From contig NZ_OZ241747.1 of NCBI RefSeq assembly GCF_965201005.1, forward strand, positions 2,914,001-2,978,000: a stretch of DNA of 64,000 nt, given 5' to 3'. The stretch comes from Mucilaginibacter_A sp965201005 (GTDB lineage: Bacteria > Bacteroidota > Bacteroidia > Sphingobacteriales > Sphingobacteriaceae). The notes beneath the pieces are model-generated. The model made no database searches. It had not been told where the DNA came from and worked only from the letters and a program-made list of their open reading frames with translations. Below, piece after piece: positions 45,534 to 52,467 of the stretch; position 1 is the stretch's first letter; each line of letters opens with the position of its first letter. A program made the translations under genes and the position numbers.

Positions 45534-46730
45534 TTAATAAGATGCTGTTTCCGGCTCCAAAACCGAAGCTTTCAACGCTTGCTCAATATCCTGCAAAATA
45601 TCATCAACATGCTCTAAACCAATTGATAAACGGATGGTTCCTTGCTCAATTCCAACTTCATTGCGTTGTTCTTCCGTTAGTTTTGAATGTGTGCTGCTTG
45701 CCGGATGTGTGGCGATAGAACGTGTATCGCCCAAGTTTGCCGAAATAGAAAATAGCTGCAACGCATCTAAAAACTTTGCTGCTCTTTCCAGTCCACCTTT
45801 TGGCACAAAAGTGATGATTCCGCCGCCTGCTTTCATTTGTTTTTTGGCGATTTCGTACTGCGGATGCGAAGGTAAAAACGGATATTTCACAAATTTTACT
45901 TCCGGATTGGTTTCTAAAATTACAGCTACTTTTAATGCGCTTTCGCAATGTCTGTCCATCCTAACCGCTAAAGTTTCCAAGCTTTTACTTAACAACCAGG
46001 AATTAAAAGGCGATAAAGACGGGCCGGAATGACGTGCAAAACCTTCAATTTCCCTAATCAGTTCATTTCTACCTAAAATGATGCCGCCTAAAGCGCGGCC
46101 TTGCCCGTCAATAAATTTTGTTGCCGAATGAATGGACAAATCTGTTCCGTACTTGATCGGCTGCTGCAAATATGGCGTCGCAAAACAATTGTCCACAACC
46201 AACAACGCTTTGTGTTTTTTAGCGAAATTGCCCAGCCATTCCAGATCGATAATATCAATTCCCGGATTTGAAGGCGTTTCTACATAAATTAATTTAGTAT
46301 TCGTCTTGATGATATTTTCCCAATCTTCGGTTTTGTCCAGATCAGCATAAGAATAACTCACGCCCCATTTCGGGAAAATATTGTGCAGCAACTGATGCGT
46401 GGAACCGAAAACAGAGCGGCTGGAAAGTACGTGGTCGCCCTGCTTTAAAAACGTGGCGAACGTGGTAAAAATAGCAGCCATGCCCGTTGCCGTTGCCCAG
46501 CCGTCTTCTGCGCCTTCCAAAATAGCCATTTTGGTGATAAATTCATCCACATTAGGGTTGGCATAACGGCTGTAGATATTTCCTTCCTGCTCGCCGGTAA
46601 ACAAAGCGCGCATTTCTTCTGCATCATCAAATTTGTAACTTGATGTCATGTAGATCGGTGCCGAATGTTCTTTATGCTGACTGCGTTCCATTTGCGTACG
46701 AACGGCCTGGGTTTCAAAATGTTGGCTCAT
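45534..46730 (-). CDS. metZ: Trans-sulfuration-family PLP enzyme, probably O-succinylhomoserine sulfhydrylase
   Basis: 398 residues of the Cys/Met metabolism PLP family. Visible motifs: AEEMRALFTGEQEGNIYSRYANPNVDEF near the N-terminus, ETPSNPGIDIIDLEWLG, VVDNCFATPYLQQPIKYGTDLSIHSATKFIDGQG with the PLP-binding Lys near 209, and SLGDTRSIATHPASSTHSKL-like SANLGDTRSIATHPASSTHSKL near the C-terminus. With a sulfide-producing pathway around it, direct sulfhydrylation of an activated homoserine to homocysteine is the likely reaction. Cystathionine gamma-synthase or O-acetylhomoserine sulfhydrylase activity cannot be excluded from sequence. Confidence 0.85.
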   Translation of the reverse strand: MSQHFETQAVRTQMERSQHKEHSAPIYMTSSYKFDDAEEMRALFTGEQEGNIYSRYANPNVDEFITKMAILEGAEDGWATATGMAAIFTTFATFLKQGDHVLSSRSVFGSTHQLLHNIFPKWGVSYSYADLDKTEDWENIIKTNTKLIYVETPSNPGIDIIDLEWLGNFAKKHKALLVVDNCFATPYLQQPIKYGTDLSIHSATKFIDGQGRALGGIILGRNELIREIEGFARHSGPSLSPFNSWLLSKSLETLAVRMDRHCESALKVAVILETNPEVKFVKYPFLPSHPQYEIAKKQMKAGGGIITFVPKGGLERAAKFLDALQLFSISANLGDTRSIATHPASSTHSKLTEEQRNEVGIEQGTIRLSIGLEHVDDILQDIEQALKASVLEPETASY

Positions 46731-46736
46731 TTTTAT

Positions 46737-47150
46737 TTAGTTGAGTTTATAGGAGAAATTAATTTTTGCGGTTTTGTTCAGGATTTGCGCCACCGAGCAA
46801 TATTTATCAAAAGTCAGTTGCAAGGCACGCTGTATTTTTGCTTCGTTTACCGCACCAAAAACATGAAACTCAATATCAATGGTTTCAAACAAAGACGGTT
46901 CTTGTCCTTCAAAACGTTTAGCATCAATGCTGATTTTTAAATCTTCGATCGGTTCTTTTTGCTTTTTGAGGATGGAAATCATATCGATCGCGCTACACCC
47001 GCCCAAACCGGCCAACACGGTTTCCATTGGCCTGAAACCTTTGTTTTCGCCACCAATTGCCGGGTTTGCATCCATATTTAACGTGTTGCCCTGATCATTT
47101 TCGGCTTCAAAATGGTAGGCGTTGTTTTTTCTGCTAAGGTTGATTTGCAT
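46737..47150 (-). CDS. OsmC-family protein
   Basis: 137 residues. The OsmC/Ohr fold has two conserved Cys, here in GLGGCSAIDMISILKKQ and FDKYCSVAQIL. The start MQINLSRKNNAYHFEAENDQGNTLNMD resembles the YhfA-like branch more than true Ohr. Ohr/OsmC proteins reduce organic hydroperoxides; YhfA-like members are uncharacterised. It lies 6 bases upstream of the metZ-like gene and inside a sulfur operon, so a thiol-linked role is likely. Confidence 0.88.
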   Translation of the reverse strand: MQINLSRKNNAYHFEAENDQGNTLNMDANPAIGGENKGFRPMETVLAGLGGCSAIDMISILKKQKEPIEDLKISIDAKRFEGQEPSLFETIDIEFHVFGAVNEAKIQRALQLTFDKYCSVAQILNKTAKINFSYKLN

Positions 47151-47199
47151 TTTCTTTGTTGTATTTTTTGAGTTGCGGGTTGTTTGGGTTCTTGCTTTC

Positions 47200-47306
47200 T
47201 GTCACTTCGACCCCAGGGAGAAATCTTCTTCAAATATCAATGCTTCTTTTATCGGCATAAATCCTCTTTCGCTTTAATGAAGATTCCTCCTGTCGTCGGG
47301 ATGACA
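47200..47306. repeat. TGTCATTTCGA-type inverted repeat with a type A half-site in its loop
   Basis: Left end TGTCACTTCGACCCC then GAGAAATCTTCTTC; right end GAAGATTCCTCC then GTCGGGATGACA. The loop includes ATGCTTCTTTTATCGGC at 47240-47261. It separates cysN from the osmC-like gene. Confidence 0.75.
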
Positions 47307-47370
47307 AACGCCGTCTTGTTATCGTCGTCTGCAAGGTGCTGATTGCTGAAAGCCGATAGCTAAAAGCTTA

Positions 47371-48618
47371 TCAAACAATTATTCCAGCCGCAACCGTATT
47401 TTTTGTTTGTTCGTTGATTAAAATAAAAGAACCGTTTGCCTGGTTTTGCTCGTAAGCATCAAAGAAAAGCGGCTGTGCCATTTTGATTTTTACGCGTGCA
47501 ATATCATTTAGCTTGATGGTTTTTGTTTCGGTATCCTTGTTTAAAGTGCTCGTATGTACAATATAATCCACTTCACGAACAATCGCTTTAATCAAATTAT
47601 GACTGTGTTCGATCATATATTTTCCACCCTGAACCAACGGTTGCGTGTCCATCCAGCAAATATCTGCCGTAATTTCTTTATCTATTTGCGGTTGATTTGC
47701 TGTTTTTACCAGCATATTTCCACGGGTAATATCAACCTCATCTTCCAGCAATAAAGTAACGGACGAATTGGTTTCCGCAATTTCCAAATCACCATCAAAC
47801 GTTACGACTTGCTTTACTTTTGATTTTTGCCGGGAAGGCAAAACCGTAACTTCCTCACCAACTTTAAAATCTCCGCTGATAACACGGCCAGCATAACCGC
47901 GGTAATCATGGAATTCTTCAGAATGCGGGCGGATGACGTATTGCACCGGAAAACGCGCATCTTTTTTGTTCACATAGCTGTTTACGTCCACGTTTTCCAA
48001 ATAATCCAACAACGATTTTCCTTCGTACCAGGGCATGTTTTCAGATTCGTTGACCACGTTATCGCCTTTTAAAGAGGAAATCGGGATGAAAGTAATGTGC
48101 TGTTTAAACTTTGGAAAACCCTCTGCAAATTTCAGGAATGCTGTTTTTATCGCCTCAAATTTGTCTTCCTGATAACCCACCAAATCCATTTTATTTACCG
48201 CGACCACAATCTCCGGGATCTGCAATAAATTGGCGATGAAAAAGTGGCGTTGCGTTTGCTCAATCACACCTTTTCGCGCATCGATCAAAATAATAGACAA
48301 TTGCGAATGCGAAGCACCGGTAACCATATTTCGCGTATATTCTACGTGGCCGGGCGTATCGGCAATAATAAATTTACGGTTTGCCGTCGCAAAATAAATA
48401 TGCGCCACATCGATAGTGATGCCTTGCTCGCGTTCGGCGCTTAAACCATCAGTCAGCAAAGAAAGGTCGAGATAATCAAAGCCTTTGCGTTTGCTGGCTG
48501 CTTCTACCGCTTCCAATTGATCTTCGGTCAGCGAGCCGGTATCGTACAACAACCTGCCAATGAGCGTGCTTTTGCCATCATCTACACTGCCGGCCGTTGA
48601 AAATTTTAATAGTTCCAT
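47371..48618 (-). CDS. cysN: Sulfate adenylyltransferase subunit 1 (ATP sulfurylase GTPase)
   Basis: 415 residues of the EF-Tu-like GTPase family. G1 GSVDDGKST (about 10-18), G3 DTPGHVEYTRNM and G4 NKMDL are intact, and the C-terminal beta-barrels follow (VQYVIRPHSEEFHDYRGYAGRVISG, RVKIKMAQPLFFDAYEQNQANGSFILIN). With CysD it makes adenosine 5'-phosphosulfate from sulfate and ATP, driven by GTP. It ends without a CysC (APS kinase) fusion, in line with the APS-type reductase upstream. Unusually it is separated from cysD by an unrelated gene. A type B half-site (48138-48159) lies in the coding region. Confidence 0.93.
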   Translation of the reverse strand: MELLKFSTAGSVDDGKSTLIGRLLYDTGSLTEDQLEAVEAASKRKGFDYLDLSLLTDGLSAEREQGITIDVAHIYFATANRKFIIADTPGHVEYTRNMVTGASHSQLSIILIDARKGVIEQTQRHFFIANLLQIPEIVVAVNKMDLVGYQEDKFEAIKTAFLKFAEGFPKFKQHITFIPISSLKGDNVVNESENMPWYEGKSLLDYLENVDVNSYVNKKDARFPVQYVIRPHSEEFHDYRGYAGRVISGDFKVGEEVTVLPSRQKSKVKQVVTFDGDLEIAETNSSVTLLLEDEVDITRGNMLVKTANQPQIDKEITADICWMDTQPLVQGGKYMIEHSHNLIKAIVREVDYIVHTSTLNKDTETKTIKLNDIARVKIKMAQPLFFDAYEQNQANGSFILINEQTKNTVAAGIIV

Positions 48619-48626
48619 TTTAATTT

Positions 48627-48684
48627 TATGCTGATAAAAACAGTATCGATTATGTTGATGCTGTTTTTATCGATGTTTTTTTAT
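48627..48684. repeat. Type B repeat pair in head-to-head order
   Basis: GATAAAAACAGTAT ending at 48647 and ATGCTGTTTTTATCG from 48659. It lies just upstream of cysN, at the edge of the AT-rich insertion. Confidence 0.87.
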
Positions 48685-48750
48685 GTTTAAGAGGTTATCC
48701 CCCAACCCGCTTCAAAAGGTAACTATATACGATTTGGGACAAGCCATTTA

Positions 48751-49314
48751 TTAATATTTTGATTTTATAGGAATTCCATATTCGTCTTTTGGTTCTCCCT
48801 GTGTAGTTATAAGTTTTAAAAACTCTTTTTCCGATCTATTGAAACCATTAATGTTTTTTTTAAGAATTTTATATATTCCTAATACGTAGCCTTTGTCTTG
48901 GGTAGCAAGATTAAACGTATCATAATCAGTATGAAAGCCTGGAACATTATCAGATAAGGCTAAATAAATTCGGGATTTATAAGGCAATGATAATATTCCT
49001 ATATTACGCTTTGGCGGTGGTGGAGGTAGATAGTTAGTAAACGTATCAGTAGTTGTACTTATACTATTTTCAATAGGCTTTTTTACAGGCAATGGTAAAG
49101 GCTTTTTTATGTATGTAATATTGAAGAAATTACCTGCTATTGCAAAAAAGCTTTTTTCTCTAAATCTATATTTACTAAAAACAAAAAAGTTATTTTCCCT
49201 CCGTAGGTTCAAATAGCTTGTATTACCTAAATAATCCTTAAATGCTTTAACAGACGGATTAGTAATAATAAGAAACAGTAAAATACCTACGATCCAGTAA
49301 TAACTTTTCTTCAT
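48751..49314 (-). CDS. Unknown AT-rich membrane-anchored protein between cysD and cysN
   Basis: 187 residues with an N-terminal helix (YYWIVGILLFLIITNPS). The block ITNPSVKAFKDYL recalls DUF4359-type small proteins, but the match is weak. A proline run (LPPPPPK) lies near residue 100. The C-terminal half contains YVLGIYKILKKNINGFNRSEKEFLKLI. No enzyme motif is seen. The gene is clearly richer in AT than the flanking cys genes and interrupts a normally adjacent pair, which suggests later acquisition. It begins 14 bases after cysD, on the same strand, so it would be co-transcribed. Confidence 0.6.
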   Translation of the reverse strand: MKKSYYWIVGILLFLIITNPSVKAFKDYLGNTSYLNLRRENNFFVFSKYRFREKSFFAIAGNFFNITYIKKPLPLPVKKPIENSISTTTDTFTNYLPPPPPKRNIGILSLPYKSRIYLALSDNVPGFHTDYDTFNLATQDKGYVLGIYKILKKNINGFNRSEKEFLKLITTQGEPKDEYGIPIKSKY

Positions 49315-49328
49315 AACCTCATAATATT

Positions 49329-50224
49329 TTAAAAATATCCCGCCAATTTCCGTTTTTCCATCGCCGCTTCGGATCGCTTATCATCCATCCTCGCTCCCCG
49401 CTCTGATATTCTCGAAGATTTAATTTCTTCAATAATATCATCCAAAGTTCCGGCGGTTGAAGAAACGGCAGCGGTACAAGTCATATCGCCAACGGTGCGG
49501 AAACGCACATCTTGTGTTGTAATTTCCTCGCCGTCCATATTTAAAAATTCTGAATACGGAAAAAGCTGTCCGTCGCGAATTAAAACTTCGCGTTGATGCG
49601 TGAAATATATGCTTGGCAACTCCAGTTTTTCCTGTTTGACATAATTCCAAACGTCCAGTTCCGTCCAGTTGCTGATCGGGAAACAACGCACATTTTCGCC
49701 GTAATTGATCATGCCGTTTAAATGCCCCCACAATTCTGGTCGCTGGCGTTTCGGTTCCCAGGAACCAAACTCATCCCGAACGGAAAAAATACGTTCTTTG
49801 GCACGTGCTTTTTCTTCGTCGCGCCGCGCGCCGCCAATGCAGGCATCAAACTTAAATTCTTCAATCGTATCCAAAAGCGTTACGGTTTGCAGACTGTTTC
49901 TACTGGCGTATTTCCCGGTTTCTTCGGTTGCTTTTTTCTGGTTGATACTGTCCTGAACGTAATGAACGATCAGTTGCGCACCAACTTTTTCTGCTAAATA
50001 ATCCCTAAAATCAATCGTTTCCGGGAAATTGTGGCCGGTATCGATATGAACCAGCGGAAACGGAAATTTAGCCGGATAAAAAGCTTTACGCGCCAGGTGA
50101 ACCAGCGTGATCGAATCTTTTCCACCCGAAAACAGCAAGGCCGGTTTATCAAACTGCGCGGCCACTTCCCGCATAATATAAATGGATCTTCTTCCAGTTC
50201 TTTTAAATGATTGGATATACTCAT
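49329..50224 (-). pseudogene. cysD: Sulfate adenylyltransferase subunit 2 with apparent 1-nt frameshift near the start
   Basis: The expected start ATG at 50224 overlaps the cysH stop (TAATG) and reads MSISNHLKELEED before leaving the CysD frame. The rest of the protein (IYIMREVAAQFDKPALLFSGGKDSITLVHLARKAFYP...) continues one frame over from about 50183. One base seems to be missing at 50184-50188. Residues after the shift are intact, including the PP-loop SGGKDS, HIDTGHNFPET and the C-terminal ERGARMDDKRSEAAMEKRKLAGYF. An internal ATG at 50174 could give a 281-residue protein lacking about 18 N-terminal residues. The cause could be a sequencing error, a real mutation, or restart at 50174. It pairs with CysN to form ATP sulfurylase. 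Confidence 0.8.
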
Positions 50225-50982
50225 TATTTAAGATTGTCTTGTGTTAATTCCGGATCTACAATATCGGCCAATACTTTGGTTTCATGCAACCCGCATTCTT
50301 TTTTAGAATCTTCCCACCACCATCTTCCGGCGCGGGCATCTTCGCCAAACTGAACCGCACGTGTACAAGGCGCGCAGCCGATACTTAAAAAACCCTGATC
50401 GTGCAATTTGTTATAAGGTGTGTTGTTTTGATGGATAAAATCGGCCACGTCCTCATCGCTCCAATGCAGCAGCGGATTGAATTTGATGAGTTGGAAAGCT
50501 TCGTCCCATTCAAACATTTTAAAATTTTGCCGATTGGCTGATTGCGCTGCACGAACGCCGGTAACCCAAATTGCTACGCCTTTTAATGCTCTTTTTAACG
50601 GCTCAATTTTGCGGATTCGGCAGCATTCTTTGCGGTTATCTACCGATAAATACATGCTGTTGATGCCACGTTCATTTACAAAATTTTGGATTTCTAAAGC
50701 ATCCGGATAAAAAGGGTCAATGTTGAGATCGAAAATATTCGCCGTAGATTGCCAAACTTCATACGTTTCGTTAAACATGCGGCCAGTATCCAAAGTAAAA
50801 ACCTTCATCGGGATTTTGTTCTTCCCGATTACATGCGTAATCACCTGGTCTTCCATGCCAAAAGAAGTGGAAAAAGCAACTTCGCCCGGAAAACGCGCTG
50901 CAACTAGCTGCAATGCTTCTTTTAGCGGCATATTTTCAAGCTCTTTTTCCAGTTGTGTTATTTGGCTTTCAATTACAGTCAT
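50224..50982 (-). CDS. cysH: Adenylyl-sulfate (APS) reductase, 4Fe-4S type
   Basis: 252 residues. PAPS-reductase fold with FSTSFGMEDQVITHVI and FTLDTGRMFNETYE. Cys pairs at 120-121 (KECCRIRK) and 203/206 (GCAPCTR) are the 4Fe-4S ligands that mark APS reductases, and the catalytic Cys is in KKECGLH near 230. It should reduce APS to sulfite, so no APS kinase is needed; none is present in the cluster. It is the first gene after the SAM-I riboswitch and overlaps the cysD start by one base. A type A half-site (50913-50934) lies within the first 25 codons. Confidence 0.93.
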   Translation of the reverse strand: MTVIESQITQLEKELENMPLKEALQLVAARFPGEVAFSTSFGMEDQVITHVIGKNKIPMKVFTLDTGRMFNETYEVWQSTANIFDLNIDPFYPDALEIQNFVNERGINSMYLSVDNRKECCRIRKIEPLKRALKGVAIWVTGVRAAQSANRQNFKMFEWDEAFQLIKFNPLLHWSDEDVADFIHQNNTPYNKLHDQGFLSIGCAPCTRAVQFGEDARAGRWWWEDSKKECGLHETKVLADIVDPELTQDNLK

Positions 50983-51036
50983 TTAATCTATCGGCTTTAT
51001 GGGTTTTTATTTCTGATGTGCTTGATTTTGTTTGGA

Positions 51037-51078
51037 TGCTTTTTCATCAGCAAAATTTAGGTATAAATTTTTGATTAA
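51037..51078. repeat. Degenerate type A-like repeat in the cysH leader
   Basis: ATGCTTTTTCATCAGC followed by AAAATTTAGGTATAAATTTT keeps parts of both arms but has lost the core. The region between riboswitch and cysH otherwise shows no clear terminator or anti-terminator. Confidence 0.4.
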
Positions 51079-51140
51079 TAAGCTTGATTTTGGCAGCTTT
51101 AGAATAAAGAATAGTAAATCGATCTCTTTTCATTTTGTAA

Positions 51141-51240
51141 TTTATATTTCTCCTTGCGGAGCAGGATTTGGCACCTTGCGTTGTTAATTTGCGGGTTGCC
51201 AGAGGGTTTTAGAGCCTGATCTCTCACCTCTTCTGTATAA
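51141..51240 (-). ncRNA. SAM-I (S-box) riboswitch
   Basis: On the minus strand the order of conserved S-box elements is complete: AGAGGTGAGAGATCAGGCTC, then AAAACCCTCTGGCAACC, then AAGGTGCCAAATCCTGC with the hairpin TCCGCAAGGA. The outer stem is TTATA pairing with TATAA. It lies about 160 bases before cysH and should reduce expression of the sulfate-assimilation genes when S-adenosylmethionine is plentiful. The expression platform is not evident; translational control or a Rho-dependent end are possibilities. Confidence 0.92.
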
Positions 51241-51268
51241 ACCAAACTTTTTATCGCATGGAGTGCTG

Positions 51269-51298
51269 CAAATATAGCAGTTTTGAAAGGTGATGCAA
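51269..51298 (-). promoter_or_regulatory. Promoter of the riboswitch-cysH transcript
   Basis: On the minus strand TTG (51298-51296), a 19-base spacer and TATATTTG (51276-51269) fit the Bacteroidota consensus exactly. Transcription would begin near 51262, about 20 bases before the riboswitch. Confidence 0.8.
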
Positions 51299-51400
51299 GT
51301 TGGATGTTGTGAAGGAAAAGTAAAATAAGTATTGAAACCGTAACTTAAAAATAGTTAAATTAACACTATTCCGGATTGAGCCTAATTCTGAAACTTGTAA

Positions 51401-51697
51401 TCATATACGCAATTTCTTTGGATTCTGACGGTTATCCCAAAATACTAAAAGCTCAATTGAATTTGATTTGATCCTATAATACAAGCTTGTTTGTTTTGTA
51501 ATTACACATTTGTGGATATTACCTTCATTAGAAAAAGGATAAAGTAAAGGATTGACATGGATCTGATTTAGTACTTCTTCAGTTCTATTTACAAATTTTT
51601 CTAATTCCTTTATTGTCCAATTTTCCTCAAGATAAACCAGAATATTGTAATAACTCGACTTAGATAACGGAGACCAAAGGATCTGGTTGATTTCCAT
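51401..51697 (-). CDS. RelE/ParE-family toxin
   Basis: 98 residues with the ParE/RelE pattern: an initial strand (INQILWSPLSKSSYYNILVYLEENW), helical hairpin (ELEKFVNRTEEVLNQIHVNPLLYPFS) and C-terminal strands (HKCVITKQTSLYYRIKSNSIELLVFWDNRQNPKKL). The start codon overlaps the upstream antitoxin stop by one base (TAATG), the usual coupled arrangement. The target, gyrase or the ribosome, cannot be told apart by eye. Base composition is AT-richer than the neighbours. Confidence 0.85.
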   Translation of the reverse strand: MEINQILWSPLSKSSYYNILVYLEENWTIKELEKFVNRTEEVLNQIHVNPLLYPFSNEGNIHKCVITKQTSLYYRIKSNSIELLVFWDNRQNPKKLRI

Positions 51698-51930
51698 TAC
51701 TGTTTTAAAAACCGATTTTTCATATCCTGCATCACTTCTTTATGAGCAATGCCTTCACCACGATCTAATTGTAATTTCGCCTGATCAATATTATATTTCA
51801 ATTCCGAGGGTAAATCATACCAAAAATCAGTTTCTGATAAACCAACCAAGGCTTTCACTTCATTAAGCAAAACATCATCCTCACTTTGGATAATCTTAGC
51901 TGCAATCCTATTTTTTAATTCTATATCCAT
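51697..51930 (-). CDS. Antitoxin of the ParE-like pair
   Basis: 77 residues, mostly helical and acidic/basic (MDIELKNRIAAKIIQSEDDVLLNEVKALVGLSETDFWYDLPSELKYNIDQAKLQLDRGEGIAHKEVMQDM). The C-terminal part LDRGEGIAHKEVMQDMKNRF is typical of short antitoxins that wrap ParE-type toxins. It precedes the toxin, with a one-base overlap. The start is followed upstream by a type B core (51951). Confidence 0.8.
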   Translation of the reverse strand: MDIELKNRIAAKIIQSEDDVLLNEVKALVGLSETDFWYDLPSELKYNIDQAKLQLDRGEGIAHKEVMQDMKNRFLKQ

Positions 51931-51950
51931 GGTTTTTCTTCTGATTAAAG

Positions 51951-51963
51951 ATACTGTTTTTAA
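51951..51963 (+). repeat. Single type B half-site
   Basis: ATACTGTTTTTAA in the short gap between the antitoxin start and the 160-residue membrane protein. Confidence 0.6.
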
Positions 51964-51982
51964 CTTATCATTTCCCTACTCC

Positions 51983-52465
51983 CTACTTCCCCATTTCACC
52001 CAAAATCGCACGCTCCAATTCATTTGGTTGCAGCGAACCAATGATGTAAACCAAACCATCCCGATCTGTCAAATGCACAGCGCATTTTCCGCCGGTATAA
52101 AAACGGATCGTCCCTTTTTTGTGCAAATTGTAAACCGGGTTGTTTAAAAAATAGCGACTGTAAGCTTTCTGTTCTACATGCGTGATGCTGTTCAGGTCGA
52201 TTTTAACGAGTTGCGTGGTCCACAAACCATCAATCAGCAAACTTTTATTGGTTACGCGGATGCGGTAATGCAAAACAAAACCCATCAAAATAGAAATCAC
52301 CAAAATGCCGAAACCCACAATCAGCAGCAAATCGCCTTTGCGCTCGCGCTCCACAGTGAAAAAATAGATGGCAAAACAAAGTATCGATAAAGCCAAACGG
52401 ATGGTGATCGGGATGAACTCGCGGCCCAAATATTGCTTTTCGGTAAAAGCCGGTTTTGTACTCAT
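51983..52465 (-). CDS. Membrane protein with PH-like domain, unknown function
   Basis: 160 residues with two transmembrane helices (FIPITIRLALSILCFAIYFFTV and LLLIVGFGILVISILMGFVL) and a C-terminal beta-rich part (YRIRVTNKSLLIDGLWTTQLVKIDLNSITHVEQKAYSRYFLNNPVYNLHKKGTIRFYTGGKCAVHLTDRDGLVYIIGSLQPNELERAI) like bacterial PH domains. It starts 2 bases after the tilS stop and so is probably co-transcribed with it. No specific role is known. Confidence 0.75.
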   Translation of the reverse strand: MSTKPAFTEKQYLGREFIPITIRLALSILCFAIYFFTVERERKGDLLLIVGFGILVISILMGFVLHYRIRVTNKSLLIDGLWTTQLVKIDLNSITHVEQKAYSRYFLNNPVYNLHKKGTIRFYTGGKCAVHLTDRDGLVYIIGSLQPNELERAILGEMGK

Positions 52466-52467
52466 AA

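Noticed and set aside
49994..50224. A separate 76-codon gene at the cysD start
   Set aside because: Its first 13 residues are the missing CysD N-terminus and the rest is out of frame, so it is part of the frameshifted cysD.
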